Assembly: GCA_907163375.1 (NCBI GenBank)
Contig: CAJQUW010008748.1
Coordinates: 124,001-188,000 of the forward strand
Direction of reading: 5' to 3'
DNA length: 64,000 bases
From: Prostheceraeus crozeri
Taxonomy: Eukaryota; Platyhelminthes; Polycladida; Euryleptidae
A program made the translations under genes and the position numbers. Of this stretch, positions 24,193-35,100 are shown in pieces; the first letter of the stretch is position 1; every line of letters starts with the position of its first letter. The notes under the pieces are model-generated. The model was not told the DNA's origin and searched no databases. It saw only the letters and a program-made list of their open reading frames with translations.

Positions 24193-25718
24193 CAGGGATG
24201 GAACCGTTACCGGTCGACCGGCGCCGGTCGGGTCGGGTACCGGTCAAACTTTCTGACCGGCCGGTCATGTGACCGGTCAGGCAACCGGCCGGTCACTGAC
24301 TGTCTCCTCTGATGAACTTACTTTAACTGTGAAGAGACCAAGTCCTACTCGTCCATGGCGGTCCTTCTACGATGTGCATCATTCTTTTAGTGTGTCATAT
24401 GAAAATCTTCTCCGTATTCTTCATACACGAGACATGGAATACCGTTTGTTACCCGTTTCTCCGGAACTTCTAAAAGAATTGGTTGACTTTTTTCGACATT
24501 TCAATTCTATATTTGATTATTTAGAAATGTCTGACAAACCATCGATTCAAAATGTCATACCAAGTTATTATTTGATGAAAGAATTCGGAGCCGCTACTCC
24601 CAATGTACATGAGTCACGTGGCGTGATATTACTAAAGGAATACTTTCTGAGCTGATTGGATGAAAAGTATTGGTCGTCTACGACTGAACTACATAAAGTT
24701 GCAACTGTCATGGATCCAACTTTTCGACAACTATCTTTTATTGAAGATCGCCAATTTCGTAATCAGTTTATGGAGAATGTGAAAATTCATATCACATCGA
24801 CGTTGTCTTCATATATTAAAATCAAACCTACAGCAAGTGAATCTACGGTCTCTACCGAAGTACCACCAAAAATTACCAAAATTGATCCGTTTTCGAATTT
24901 CCGATCTTCGTGTTCAGCTGCTCCTGTTTTTTTGCCTTCTTCAAACAAACTCGAATTGTTGCAAGAATTTGAAAACTACACGTACATGAACGAAAATTTT
25001 CATGGAATATATTCAACCAATCCATTAGATTTTTGGAAAAAGAAACAATCGACCTACCCTCTGTTGAGTGAAATATCCCGGAAGATATTCGTAATTCAGG
25101 CATCGTCAGGAGAGAGTGAAGGACGCTTTAGCATTGGAGGTTCTGTATTGACCGCGAGTCGCAATAGACTTGACCCATCCACTGTCGAAAGTCTTGTTGT
25201 ATTAAAAGAAGGAGACATAAATGGATTGTGGTAGCTAGGATAAGTTTTTCATGTCAATCATATTTGTTTTAAACGATTTGAGAAATTTTCAGTTTTCATT
25301 CCATGATTCCGTAAAACGTTTCAAAATGAGATAGTAAGTAAAATTTTATTTAAAGATTAAATATACTTAGTAATAATAAAGACTCGTATAATGTACATGT
25401 AGTCAAAATTAGTTATGCTTATACTTATCTTAGATTCATGATTGTTCTGAAGGCTATATGTAATTTTACTGCTATATGTCTTTTTGATTTGCTAATTAGA
25501 CCTACTAATCTAGTAGATATATTGGTACAGTCGAAGACAATAAATTAATTTACTAATTACCGATCTAGCTAGTACACATAGGCTACTCAGATATATTAGT
25601 ATCGTCATTCTTTGGGTACTATATAGGCCTACATGTAGTTTGGCATAACCGCATTTTGTATAACCAACCGGTCGACCGGCCGGTCGGGTCGGGAAAATCA
25701 CGACCGGTTCCATCCCTG
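24193..25718 (+). mobile_element. hAT transposon, internally deleted
   Basis: TIRs: CAGGGATGGAACCG at 24193 and its reverse complement CGGTTCCATCCCTG ending at 25718. The 8-bp duplication TTGTGAAG lies at 24185-24192 and 25719-25726. The subterminal regions are packed with ACCGGTCGACCGGCCGGTC-type words at both ends. At 1526 bp it is shorter than a complete hAT and holds only the C-terminal part of the transposase. Confidence 0.92.
24300..25234 (+). pseudogene. hAT transposase, C-terminal part
   Basis: One frame runs to TAG at 25232-25234, with an in-frame TGA at 24653-24655 (…KEYFLS*LDEKYWS…). The last 60 residues are the hAT C-terminal dimerisation domain: PLDFWKKKQSTYPLLSEISR, then the ASSGESEGRFSIGG core, then SRNRLDPSTVESLVVLK, matching the family pattern W…..yP.L..…A.P.SS..SER.FS.aG…..R..L.p..ve.L..l. 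The middle (HKVATVMDPTFRQLSFI) matches the hAT segment that mentions a size or location before DPR. The BED zinc finger and first catalytic aspartates are absent, so the product could not transpose alone even without the stop. Confidence 0.85.
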
Positions 25719-25904
25719 TTGTGAAGCAAACAATTCCATTTTTTCTACTGTGTGCGGGATATATTATAACTAGTACATTGTGAAACTCATTATACACGCC
25801 AAGAAATTTCACAAAACCTGACATTCTGAAATAAGAGAGAGAGCTCAGAAAAGTTTTAATTCCTGCTTGATATAATTGCCGAAAAATGTTTTTATACATT
25901 CCAG

Positions 25905-26060
25905 GAGGTTTCGCGTGCGGCGCTTTAGACAGCTTGAATTCTACTAGTTGTACTCACAAAAGGCTGGAGATTTCGCCTGTGGCGCTTTATGAAATATAAA
26001 ATTTCTACTAATTACACTCCCAAAAGGCTGGAAGTTTCGCCTGCGGCGCTTTGCTTAATT
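25905..26060 (+). repeat. 63-bp tandem repeat array, copy 1
   Basis: Three units with the core TTTCGCCTGCGGCGCTTT at 25909, 25971 and 26035 (spacing 62 and 64 bp), each with an ATTYTACTA-type spacer and AAAAGGCTGG. Confidence 0.8.
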
Positions 26061-26331
26061 GCTATCTGTGGCCTTAGTGCATTAATAATCCAACATTTGT
26101 ATTTATAGTCGCAGCACAGAGCCTATAGTGTGTAGGCGCAGAGAGATTCATAACTATTTGAAATTGACTCTTGAATTACTTGTAATCATATCAAAACTGA
26201 AAATGGGCCTCAGAAAATAAAAGTACTGTGTGGGCCCCCTAGAAGAGATCCTACGGACTTTTTGTGACTCCGCGTTCTCATCCCTGTATATAGCATTAAA
26301 AAAGAGTCAGTAAATTTCTAACTCAGTGTTG

Positions 26332-26346
26332 CGCGGTCACCATGTG
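26332..26346 (-). repeat. 15-bp inverted repeat, right copy (partner 23280-23294)
   Basis: CGCGGTCACCATGTG, the exact reverse complement of 23280-23294. Confidence 0.5.
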
Positions 26347-29300
26347 TTCGCTCTGTGTCCGGGAGATCTGTGTTCAAATCTAAGGGGGTCAAACCTAAGA
26401 CTTTAAAACGCTGACTCGGCATTCTTGCTAAATACTCAACTCGAAAGAATGAGAGATAAATAGAACTCCGCTGCATGGAAGAGCGGACTATCGCCTAATG
26501 TGCTCCCAAGTATAAGCAAGGAGTGTATGAATTATCCTTAATTCTACGAGGATTCGACGGGAATTTGCGTAGAAGTATTACCAATTGGGGCATTTCCAAT
26601 TTCTTAATTTTCGCCGTTCGTGGGCACTGGCGGATATAAAGCTAAATCCTCTCTCCACTTCATCTCTCAATCCAGTCTACCGTCTGGACTTCATTCGTTT
26701 CTGAACGAAAATGATAGCTCGCAATTGCATCGGTGACCATACGCGCATTAAGTTTCAAACTTTCATAAAATATACACGAATTTAACATTTCGTTGAAAAA
26801 TTACGAACTTTTTTTCAATTACACATTGAATTTCGATCGTTCTAAGTTTTTTGATGCAAGCATCATATTGTAGTTTGTGAACGCTCTGGTCTGCGAATTG
26901 CGTCACGAAGATGTGCATTCGGCGATTGATATAAAATCATAGAGTCCAGGGGACTATCGTATTTCGTCTATTGTCTATAGATTGTTGGTTTATGACTTAA
27001 ACGAATGACATAACTGTTCATTTGTTCACCTGTACGGCTTTCATAAAATCCAAACAGCAGCTAATTTCATATTCTTGATGCTTGATCTGAAAGTTAAAAC
27101 TGTCAATTTCATTTATTCGCTCTTGCAATTTTGTTTTCATGTAGTGTATTCGCGCCAAAAAACATTAACAATGCACAGAGACAAATTAGGTGGAAAAAAT
27201 TTGTAGCATGAAACGGCATGAGCTAAAGTCACGAAAGATCACGCTATCAATTAAAAGTGAGGTCAGTCAGTTTCTACTTAGACTGCAATTTCAGGTGTAG
27301 TATAACCTCATTCAGTCTGAGCAACAGACTGAAAGCATCAACCATCAGGGAGCTGCTTACAATAAGCAACAATGTCTAAAAAACAATGTTGATCGAGCAT
27401 TAGGTAATCATGAGTTATTTTCTAATGAACTTCTACTTTTTGATTAGATGTGCATCAAATTCAATATTGCCCCATGCTCTTGCCTGTTTGAAAGCGTCGA
27501 ATAACATCAGAAGAGAAAGTCAAGATAATTGTTTTCACCAGCACGATAATTATGCCATTTGCTTCGTTACAATCGTCTGTGAAATGGACGTGATCGATTC
27601 TAAGTGTACCAACTTTTATCTCTAAGTTTTCTCATTTGGAGAAGATAACCCATATGATTTCGAGCAAAAAGTTGATTTTTTCCGTGGTTTTGTTAATTGC
27701 GGCTTAATTGGAAACTTCACTATGTACCCTGAACATGTACCAATTTTACTTTCGGACTTAGTGTAGCCACGCTTATGCGATAAATGCTGAAATATTCATT
27801 ATTTGCACATGTAGGACCCATGAATTTAATATTAGCAGTGAAAATTGTTGAAATAAAGCAATGTCTTTTCGTCAATGTGTTGTGCACTTTTCAGTAAGCA
27901 ACTCAGTCGATGTTTTCTTACTGCACTTCGAATTTTCTGAGAACTACATAATGAGTTTATTGTTTCCAGTACACTGCGCAATTTCGAATAAATGTTACCG
28001 GGACAATTTCAAGTTTTCGTGTTGTTTCTGTAACTTTCAAATATACCTGTTTGCAATTAGTATTATTAATGTTGAAGCAGATGCTATCGATGTCATGTTT
28101 GTAAATAGTACGCTTGAAAATGACGTTCAAACAGCAAAGTAAATTAAAAAATGACAAATTATTACAAAAAAGCTCAAAGAAACGTGATCGTAATTGTCTG
28201 AAGAACAATGAGATTGCTCGAGTTAGGAGTGGTCATTTTTAAAGTTTTCGCGTCGCTTTACAATTATCGACTGTTGTCGATATAGCACACTCCACCCACA
28301 AACGTTTGTCAGCGTAAGATAATTTGTTTGGAGGTCATTTTATTGTTCACAGCTGAAGACAATGGAAAGGAACAACTTCAAATCATAAAGCATGTGAGTT
28401 TTTACGAGCATGAACGCGAAGTTTGTCAATGATGAGTACATGAAATCGGCTATCAAATGCTAACTTTTTCTTTTTGCACGTGAAGAGTACGCACATTAGA
28501 AGTGTCCTTAAAACCATGGAAATAATTCAATGCTGTCAAAATGGTGAAAAATTATTCCGAAGATAAAAATTTGATGTATAGATAAATATTTACTGCAATT
28601 TAGAAATGAGCAATTTTGCCATTTACAGAGGTATGATGCTTTGATGCCTGAAAGCACATTTTAATGCTTTAGTTGGCGGCTACTGGCATTGTGTCTATGA
28701 TGTCAAAATATTTTCTCATTTAATGATTTTTCTCCTAATCAATTCCTACTTATCAATTTAAGATCCGATTTAGGCCATATTGTATCGTTGCATTATTAAT
28801 GACGCGATGATGTCACCAAGTTTGATAGTGATTAGTTTGCACCACGTAGGGGCCTAACAGGTTTGCGCTTGACATATTATATATGAGGGTTTTGAAACAT
28901 GCTATTTCTCTTTTTACCTTTCATTGTTACGTGGTATTGCTTTTTATCTGTCACTTTTAGTCAAACCTCTTGCATGGAAGACATGGTTGGCATATTTAAA
29001 AAAAACCGTGGGTTTTTTTGGTTTAATTTTGTCAAGTTTTTTTAAATGGAAGGCGGTTTATTTGAAATAGTAGATTGTTTCTTCTATCTAAGGTCATGGT
29101 TTTTAAATGCAAGATGTATGTCATCAGATCGGAAATTCAACATGAACGACCGTTTAATTAATTGTTTTAATTACACTTATAGCCAAATTACAGTTCTAAA
29201 GGAGCGGCTACGGAGCATTCATATCCATGAGAAATCACTTGGCATCGGCAATAGTACTTATTTTCCTCTACGTCCCCTTTTCTGATTGCATAATCCACTG

Positions 29301-31640
29301 CTTAACGTTAATAAGCTTAATAAATATTTGATACTACTGTTGAAATCTGGTTCACTTGCTAGCCACTCCTTCCGCAAAAAGTCATATAGTAATCGCAAGA
29401 TATTTCCGTTCTCATCTAGAAATGGTCAAATCTTGCACCATCCATTTACTAGCATTGCTATCATTTTTATTTTTAATCGCAAAACATCAATAATCGTGCT
29501 CCTCCGGACACTAGCGTTGTCCGCTCCGCCGGACATTACCGAACATGATTTCATTCTCTTGTGATGTTGCGTCAATAATTATCGCATAGGGAGTCATTAT
29601 GATTTCCTGACCGTGAATAATTAATCTACCTTATATTACTTGAAGCATATTGTGTTGCTTCCATCATTTTATTGAAGGCGAGATAAAACAAGAGAGACGC
29701 ATGAGTCAAATTTTTCATCCTGTGGTCCGTTTCTTCCTCTCCTAAATTGCGTTTCATCACTAAACTGAAGATGATTTTATCAAAGCATTCTAGGAATATC
29801 ATCTTGTGAATGTTTCACATGCATTATTAAATATCACACATTCAACTACTTTGGCATAACCAACAATACTAGACTTCAAGTCAATTTGTATCTAGAATTA
29901 GTGTTATCAGTCACATCAGTAAACGCATTGTGATTGTCATCATTCATTGAGTTGTCCTGTCGTGTTCACCTGCTCAGTGCGCAAAGAAAAGACTGCTCAA
30001 ACATCATTATCAATATTTAGAACGGGAAAATAATTTTCCAGTGGTCTGAAGATTTATTCCTTTGTATTATACATTGCCTGATGGAAACAAACACTGATTC
30101 TACAACCTACATTTCTGGCATTCATCGGTTATGGCAATTACTTTTAGTTTTACTAGGTGATGTCTTTGCTCAAAATGACGGCTAGGGTTTGATGCTCATC
30201 CTTTTATTCCTCTTTGCATGCATGTTTCTTTATTAACCCCTCCTCAAAGGGTTAGGAGTCAGACAGAGTGTCGATTCCAAATGGTATGAAAATGCTTTAA
30301 CCTCAGATTTGAGGTTTAAGAATTTCATTTATTGCTTGATCTTAACTGCGACTCGTCTTAAAACTTTCATCATTCACTTTCAGCTTCGAACGTCTACAGA
30401 CATATTTGCTCCCTACGCCCCTCAGTGATAGCCGCCACCCCTGATCGAAGGTTAGGTTTATGGTTGGACTTCTGCACTTCACCCTGTGTGATTAGCTTTG
30501 TCCGTAGTATGGTAGCGACACAAATTGTATCAAAAGTGCCCTCTCCCCCCTTGGGCTTTCCATGATGAAAATATCTGTCACAATTCGCATGAGCCTCTGA
30601 AGCAAGGTCTCTCACAATAATGAAGAGCCTAATTCCACAAGAGAATGAAGTGTAGCTCCCCTCTGTCTCCTAAGGACCTCGCTCTGGTTCATTTCCTAAG
30701 TTCTATATATGCAGGTGTGAGTGCCATGCGAACATTGAACTAGCCACCAATTAAGGTTAAGCAGCATCTTCCACGGTGATTGACTGATGATTTTCCAGGA
30801 CCTAAGTCTCTCATATTTCTCAGTTGACGTGCTGCCAGTCATTATCACTAGATGATCAGAATTTATGTAACTCAGCTTCACCGATTGATATCACCTATCT
30901 TGCTAGCTGTCACGCATGAGTGGAGGCCTACAAAGTTCTCGCGTGATAATTTTGTGCTTTAGAAAATGCAACACATTGGCTTGTCATATTGTAAATTACA
31001 TAATTATGATAGATAGTGATCAGTTTAATTATTTTACTAGTTATTTGGCGGATATAAGAACAACCATCTGTAATCAATAGATGACTAGACGCTTATTCAC
31101 TAAATGTACCACTATTTAATATATTCGACTTGTTACCTACTTCAATGACCAGTTGTTTACTCCTTGACTATTAAAGTGCTTCAATGCATACGAAATCAGT
31201 GTCAATTCAGAATACATGTTCAGCATGCAAACAATGATATACTGACGTCCTACTTATCATGTTTTGACATTGCTAGAACCTCTGCATTGCCGTTAATGCA
31301 AGTGTAATTCAACAAAACATTAATGATAACTCACCCTTTAATTTTGTTGAAAGATTTATTTGTAATTGTAGAGGAATGATGAAAGTTGGCAGTTGCTTCA
31401 TTGAATAAAGTGAGATCTTGTGTTCACACACCCTTCACAGACTTTCATATAGAATTGATAAAATCACAGACAATGTTCAGCTTCGCGAATTTTTGTGTAG
31501 GAATCTGTGTAGGCGTTGTCGCAGACATATTTGTAAATGCTTAAAATTTTTTTGTATATTTAGTCATTTTTCAACAAGAATTGGCCACTCCCTTTTTAAA
31601 GCCGAAAATACTAATCTATTGAAGGTAAAATGAAAAGATG
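26347..31640. other. No gene recognised
   Basis: About 5.3 kb. Short frames (27410-27625, 27861-28142, 29046-29564) have no motif. A GC-richer block at 30390-30690 is open on the minus strand for 73 codons but resembles nothing I know. Confidence 0.35.
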
Positions 31641-31649
31641 CAAACAAAT

Positions 31650-31690
31650 CCAACGTTTCGGTCGTCTTGACCTTCATCAAGGTTTACACT
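31650..31690 (-). ncRNA. Hammerhead-ribozyme-like motif (degenerate)
   Basis: The minus strand reads TTGATGAAGGTCAAGACGAC followed by CGAAACGTTGG. This fits the hammerhead core CTGATGA, a stem II of GGTC/GACC with a 5-base loop, then GAAA and CGTTGG. The layout and the CGAAACGTTG ending are as in the ribozymes known from Penelope-like elements. The first core base is T instead of the required C, so activity is unlikely. I cannot pair stems I and III convincingly. Confidence 0.35.
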
Positions 31691-31723
31691 ATCTGTGAAA
31701 GGACACTGATGCTTGACAGAGTC

Positions 31724-31800
31724 CAGAGGTGGAATATTCCATACCAAGCCGGTGCCGGTCGAGCTGAGTGACCGGTACTGGCCAAAACTGGCATACTTTG
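31724..31800. repeat. CCGGT-rich, hAT-end-like sequence
   Basis: CAGAGGTGGAATATTCC at 31724 has the style of a hAT terminus and is followed by CCGGTGCCGGTCGAG and GTGACCGGTACTGGCC. I found no partner end or 8-bp duplication. A similar CCGGT-rich block is at 34985-35100. Confidence 0.35.
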
Positions 31801-32968
31801 CCCTGCGGTTGCAATACTACATGCATGTTGATTGAAACTTCATCACTGACATAAGTCCTGACATTGCTATCCTATCGCAGAGAAGGATGCTGTGCAGTTG
31901 AATTTTTGTAGTCTCCGTATTATGAGAATCATTGACTTGTTAGTTACGCCAGTTCTCTTACGACGACGCAGGTTAACAAAGAAGGAGGATTGAACCATTG
32001 TAATAGGCCTGCGCATCCATGGGTTACATATTAGTTGAAATTGGGCTACCGATAGCTGGGCACGCGAACTTGATTGTTTTGATATGGCTTTACTAAATAC
32101 ATGCCATGATGTCAACGTTTAGAGGATTCGATTTGGGTCTCTATTCTATACAGAGGTGTAAAAATCTGCTTACGATAATTCGATGCCACCAGAATGCGAT
32201 TTCATTCAAACATGCACAAAACTATCATTTACTTCTGAACTGTCTACTTAAAAAGGCAGCGTATGCCTATCACTCGGCATTTTCCTCAATACAGGGCCTA
32301 CTTTACAACAGACAGTGCCGGTGCTCATATAATTCATCAGATAAAGAATAAAATAGCTTCCAAGTGGTTTACTTAAGGCGGAAGACATACAAATTAGGCA
32401 TCCATGTTCTGTAAACATACCGTTCTAGCGGATTATATCAATACAAATCTATCTTTTCAGATTACAACAACAGGTAGTCTAAATTTACAGTATTTTAGCA
32501 TTGAGGTCAAAACCTAGGCTTAATGAGGGATCCAAGCTTTCACATTTACAAATAGTCTTAATTTGATCCTCATCTGTTCATTAAGTCAAAGATACGTCTT
32601 GATTTTGTATGATGTGCATTTAGTAATTTATTGTAGAAGCACACCAAACCTGTCTATATGCGACAGTTCGCATAATTTGACAAATTCAAGTCTGTCCCAG
32701 GAGGTACCGAATTATGTGCATTCTACTATAACAAGTCAAGTTAAGTGTGCTTGAGCTTCAGTGCAATTATGCGAGCTGTTATTTATGTAGGCCTATTGAT
32801 GAACTAATATGTGATATGAATATAAAATCATCAATTAAAATACAAAAATGGCCATTCAATCAGTACACCTCTAACTCTAAGCAACAAAAATTGAGATCGA
32901 TGATCGATAGTGACTTCCTTTGACTGAAGCAGCGTTACCACGCTGCACGGCAAGACTCAGTCGTTGAG
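31801..32968. other. No gene recognised
   Basis: About 1.2 kb; frames of 60-80 codons only, without motifs. TAGGCCTA at 32788. Confidence 0.35.
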
Positions 32969-33247
32969 TCAGTTGGACCGTTGTAAGAGGGTCAATGACT
33001 TGTTTCCGTTCTGTCGAACAAAAAGGGTGGCACCTGGTCCGAAAGCATCTAGGGTGTCAATTGAAACTCCCCTGAAGTCGTATGAATCCATGAGAGTTTC
33101 GTATTTCAAGGTCTTCTTCGTCTCTACCTCTTTTGCTATTGAACTCGCGTTTCCATTGGCAACATGTAATTGAATGGCTGTTAAAGGGCCGTAACATGTG
33201 AAATCCCAAACAAGCGGTATCCTTATCATGAATAGGATAAGCGACAT
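32969..33247 (-). mobile_element. C-terminal nuclease-like tail of a retroelement (fossil fragment)
   Basis: The minus-strand peptide contains IPLVWDFTCYGPL, then AKEVETKKTLKYETLMDSYD, then VSIDTLDAFGPGATLFVRQN. This follows the pattern …DVTV…(hydrophobic)…A…AE.KK..KY..L…..F.P.A.ETLG.fGP.A..f…lG that recurs as the last domain of many reverse-transcriptase polyproteins in marine invertebrates. I cannot assign the retroelement class from this tail alone. It is a broken, old fragment. Confidence 0.5.
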
Positions 33248-33597
33248 GCTATTAGGCCGCTTACTGTCATATTATATAATTGTATGAGAGCAGAATGTTC
33301 AAGAATTGCTGGCCGATTGATTGTAGTGGTAAAATAGATACTTCATTGAACTAGTTTGATGCTATCAAATGTTTCAACACGGTGAAAGTGAAGCAATTTA
33401 TTATTATTAGCAGTATTTTTCTGAGTGCGAGGAAGTTTATCATTAGGAATATTCATCACAAGGTCTAAGCATCATTGTCTGAAAGTAATGCTTTTCCATT
33501 GTAGTATTGATTTCCAAATTTATTTCAGCATCTATATTTGCTGTAATTATCAACTTAAAGAAACTGGCTGATAAATCACCTCATTTTCTTATGACAA

Positions 33598-34665
33598 GGA
33601 AGAGAATCTTCCGGATTTTTTGACTACCATCTAAGTCTTTTCTGAGATTCGCCAGAAAATTCAATAAAAACAGGAGGAGTTAGGTATGTAGGCCCCTAAG
33701 ATGGAATCATCTTCATGAAGCAACCCATGGTCCGGTCTCAAGTCAAAACATTTTCAATCATGATTCATTGCATAAGACCCCTCTGATCACTATTCATTGC
33801 AATTGATATTATCCATAGGTCCCCTCTGACTATCAGTGGGCCCCATCTGACTATACATGGGCCTTTTTGTGGATGTTGGACTTTTTGGACTAGACCATGC
33901 TTCATTTATGTTGTATACCTGATGCGTGATTTATGTTTCCTTGTTGCGTGTTTTGGCTCTTTAGTAGTTCCCCTCTCCTACAACGTACATGCTATATAGC
34001 GGATCGCCACAAAATTTCATGGCAAATTACTCGACATTTTTCTCCATTTAAGTCAAGTTTTTTAAATGGAACAGTAGTTTTGGAATAACAGAGGACTACG
34101 TACCAATTAAAGACTTTGTTGCAAAAAGCTCATGACGATCGATTTATGTATATATTCTAAAAGAATGATGTCTGGCTTGGGGTTACTTAAAATTACAGGC
34201 CGATTAGAGCTTGCTTGTACAAATTCTGCATACTGGTAATTCTCCAATTATGAAGCTGCCCCTCCAATTCAAGTGAAATGCATTGTAATGGATCAAAACT
34301 CTTCTAGTTACACTCGTGAAAGGTTGGAGACTTCGCCTGCATCGCTTTAAAAACAACAAAATTCTGCTAGTTATACTCCGAAAAGAGTCGAGACTTCGCC
34401 TGCGGCGCTTTATAAAATATCAAAATTCTAGTAGTTATACTCAGAAAGGGTTGGAAACTTCGCGTGCGGCGCTTATGGAACATCAAAATTCTACTAGCTA
34501 CACTCGCCAAAGGCTGAAAGTTTCGCCTGTGGCTCTTTAAAGACGTGAAAATTCTGCTAGTTAAAACTGAATCAAAGCTGAAAATGGGCCCCAGTAAAAG
34601 CAACGCATGGGCCCCCCATAGATGAGATCTTCCGAATTTTTTGCGACACCGCGTTCTCATCCCTG
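33598..34665 (+). repeat. Dispersed repeat with 63-bp tandem array, copy 2 (uninterrupted)
   Basis: 1068 bp with the same start (GGAAGAGAATCTTCCGG), the same internal words and the same end (CACCGCGTTCTCATCCCTG) as copy 1. The centre, 33840-34300, differs from copy 1. No coding capacity is evident. Confidence 0.75.
34310..34560 (+). repeat. 63-bp tandem repeat array, copy 2
   Basis: Four units with cores at 34331, 34394, 34458 and 34521 (spacing 63, 64 and 63 bp), of the type CTTCGCCTGCGGCGCTTT plus TCTGCTAGTTATACTC. The spacing is a multiple of three in part, so frames stay open across it, which explains spurious reading frames on both strands. Confidence 0.85.
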
Positions 34666-34984
34666 TTATGAAAAACAAATATTTTTCAAAAGAATTTTTA
34701 TGTCAGCATTCTAAGTAAGCCCACTTTTCATGCAAGCAAGTGCTTTTGCCACAAACCAAACAGCAAAGCAGATTCAACACACTTAAAATTGCTCAACAGT
34801 CTCGAAAAAAATCGAAGTACAAAAGTTGATCTGACACGAGATTCACATGGTGATGCATTCAATGAAGAAAAAAATCGCTTACAGAAAATAAAGATAGATT
34901 TCCCGAAAAAGGAAGTTAACACATGGTTTGCGGTAAATGATGCGGGAGAAATATTCCTGTTATGGATTTTCAGTATTCTAGTTT

Positions 34985-35100
34985 ATACCGGTGAACAGAG
35001 GTCGATTTCGATAGTCCTGATCATACTGGCCCGCTACCGGTCAGTCATGTTCATACCGGACTGGGTAGGTACCGGTGCCGGTTTCAACTCGGTAACAGAT
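34985..35100. repeat. CCGGT-rich hAT-subterminal-like sequence
   Basis: This contains CCCGCTACCGGTCAGTCATG and GTACCGGTGCCGGTTTCAAC. Its base words resemble the subterminal regions of the hAT elements at 21923 and 24193. No boundaries were found. Confidence 0.35.

Larger units (their letters stand above)
23823..26286 (+). repeat. Dispersed repeat with 63-bp tandem array, copy 1 (split by a hAT insertion)
   Basis: The left part (23823-24110) and right part (25905-26286) match copy 2 at 33598-34665 in the same order and orientation. Shared features are the start GGAAGAGAATCTTCCGG, GAGATTCGCCAGAAAAT, the words GTAGGCCCCTAAGATGGAAT and GCATAAGACCCCTCTGATCA, the tandem array, and the end CCGCGTTCTCATCCCTG. 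The middle is interrupted by the hAT element 24193-25718. The terminal CATCCCTG resembles a hAT right end, but I find no matching left end. Confidence 0.75.

Noticed and set aside
26331-26400. tRNA-like B-box (TGTTCAAATCT) after CTCTGTGTCCGGGAGA
   Set aside because: No A box at the right distance and no cloverleaf; part of the flank of the 15-bp inverted repeat.
32964-33173. 69-codon plus-strand frame
   Set aside because: It is the complement of the better-supported minus-strand retroelement tail.
31724-35100. A single hAT element spanning the two CCGGT-rich blocks
   Set aside because: The terminal sequences do not match each other and no 8-bp duplication was found, so they are listed as separate repeat fragments.
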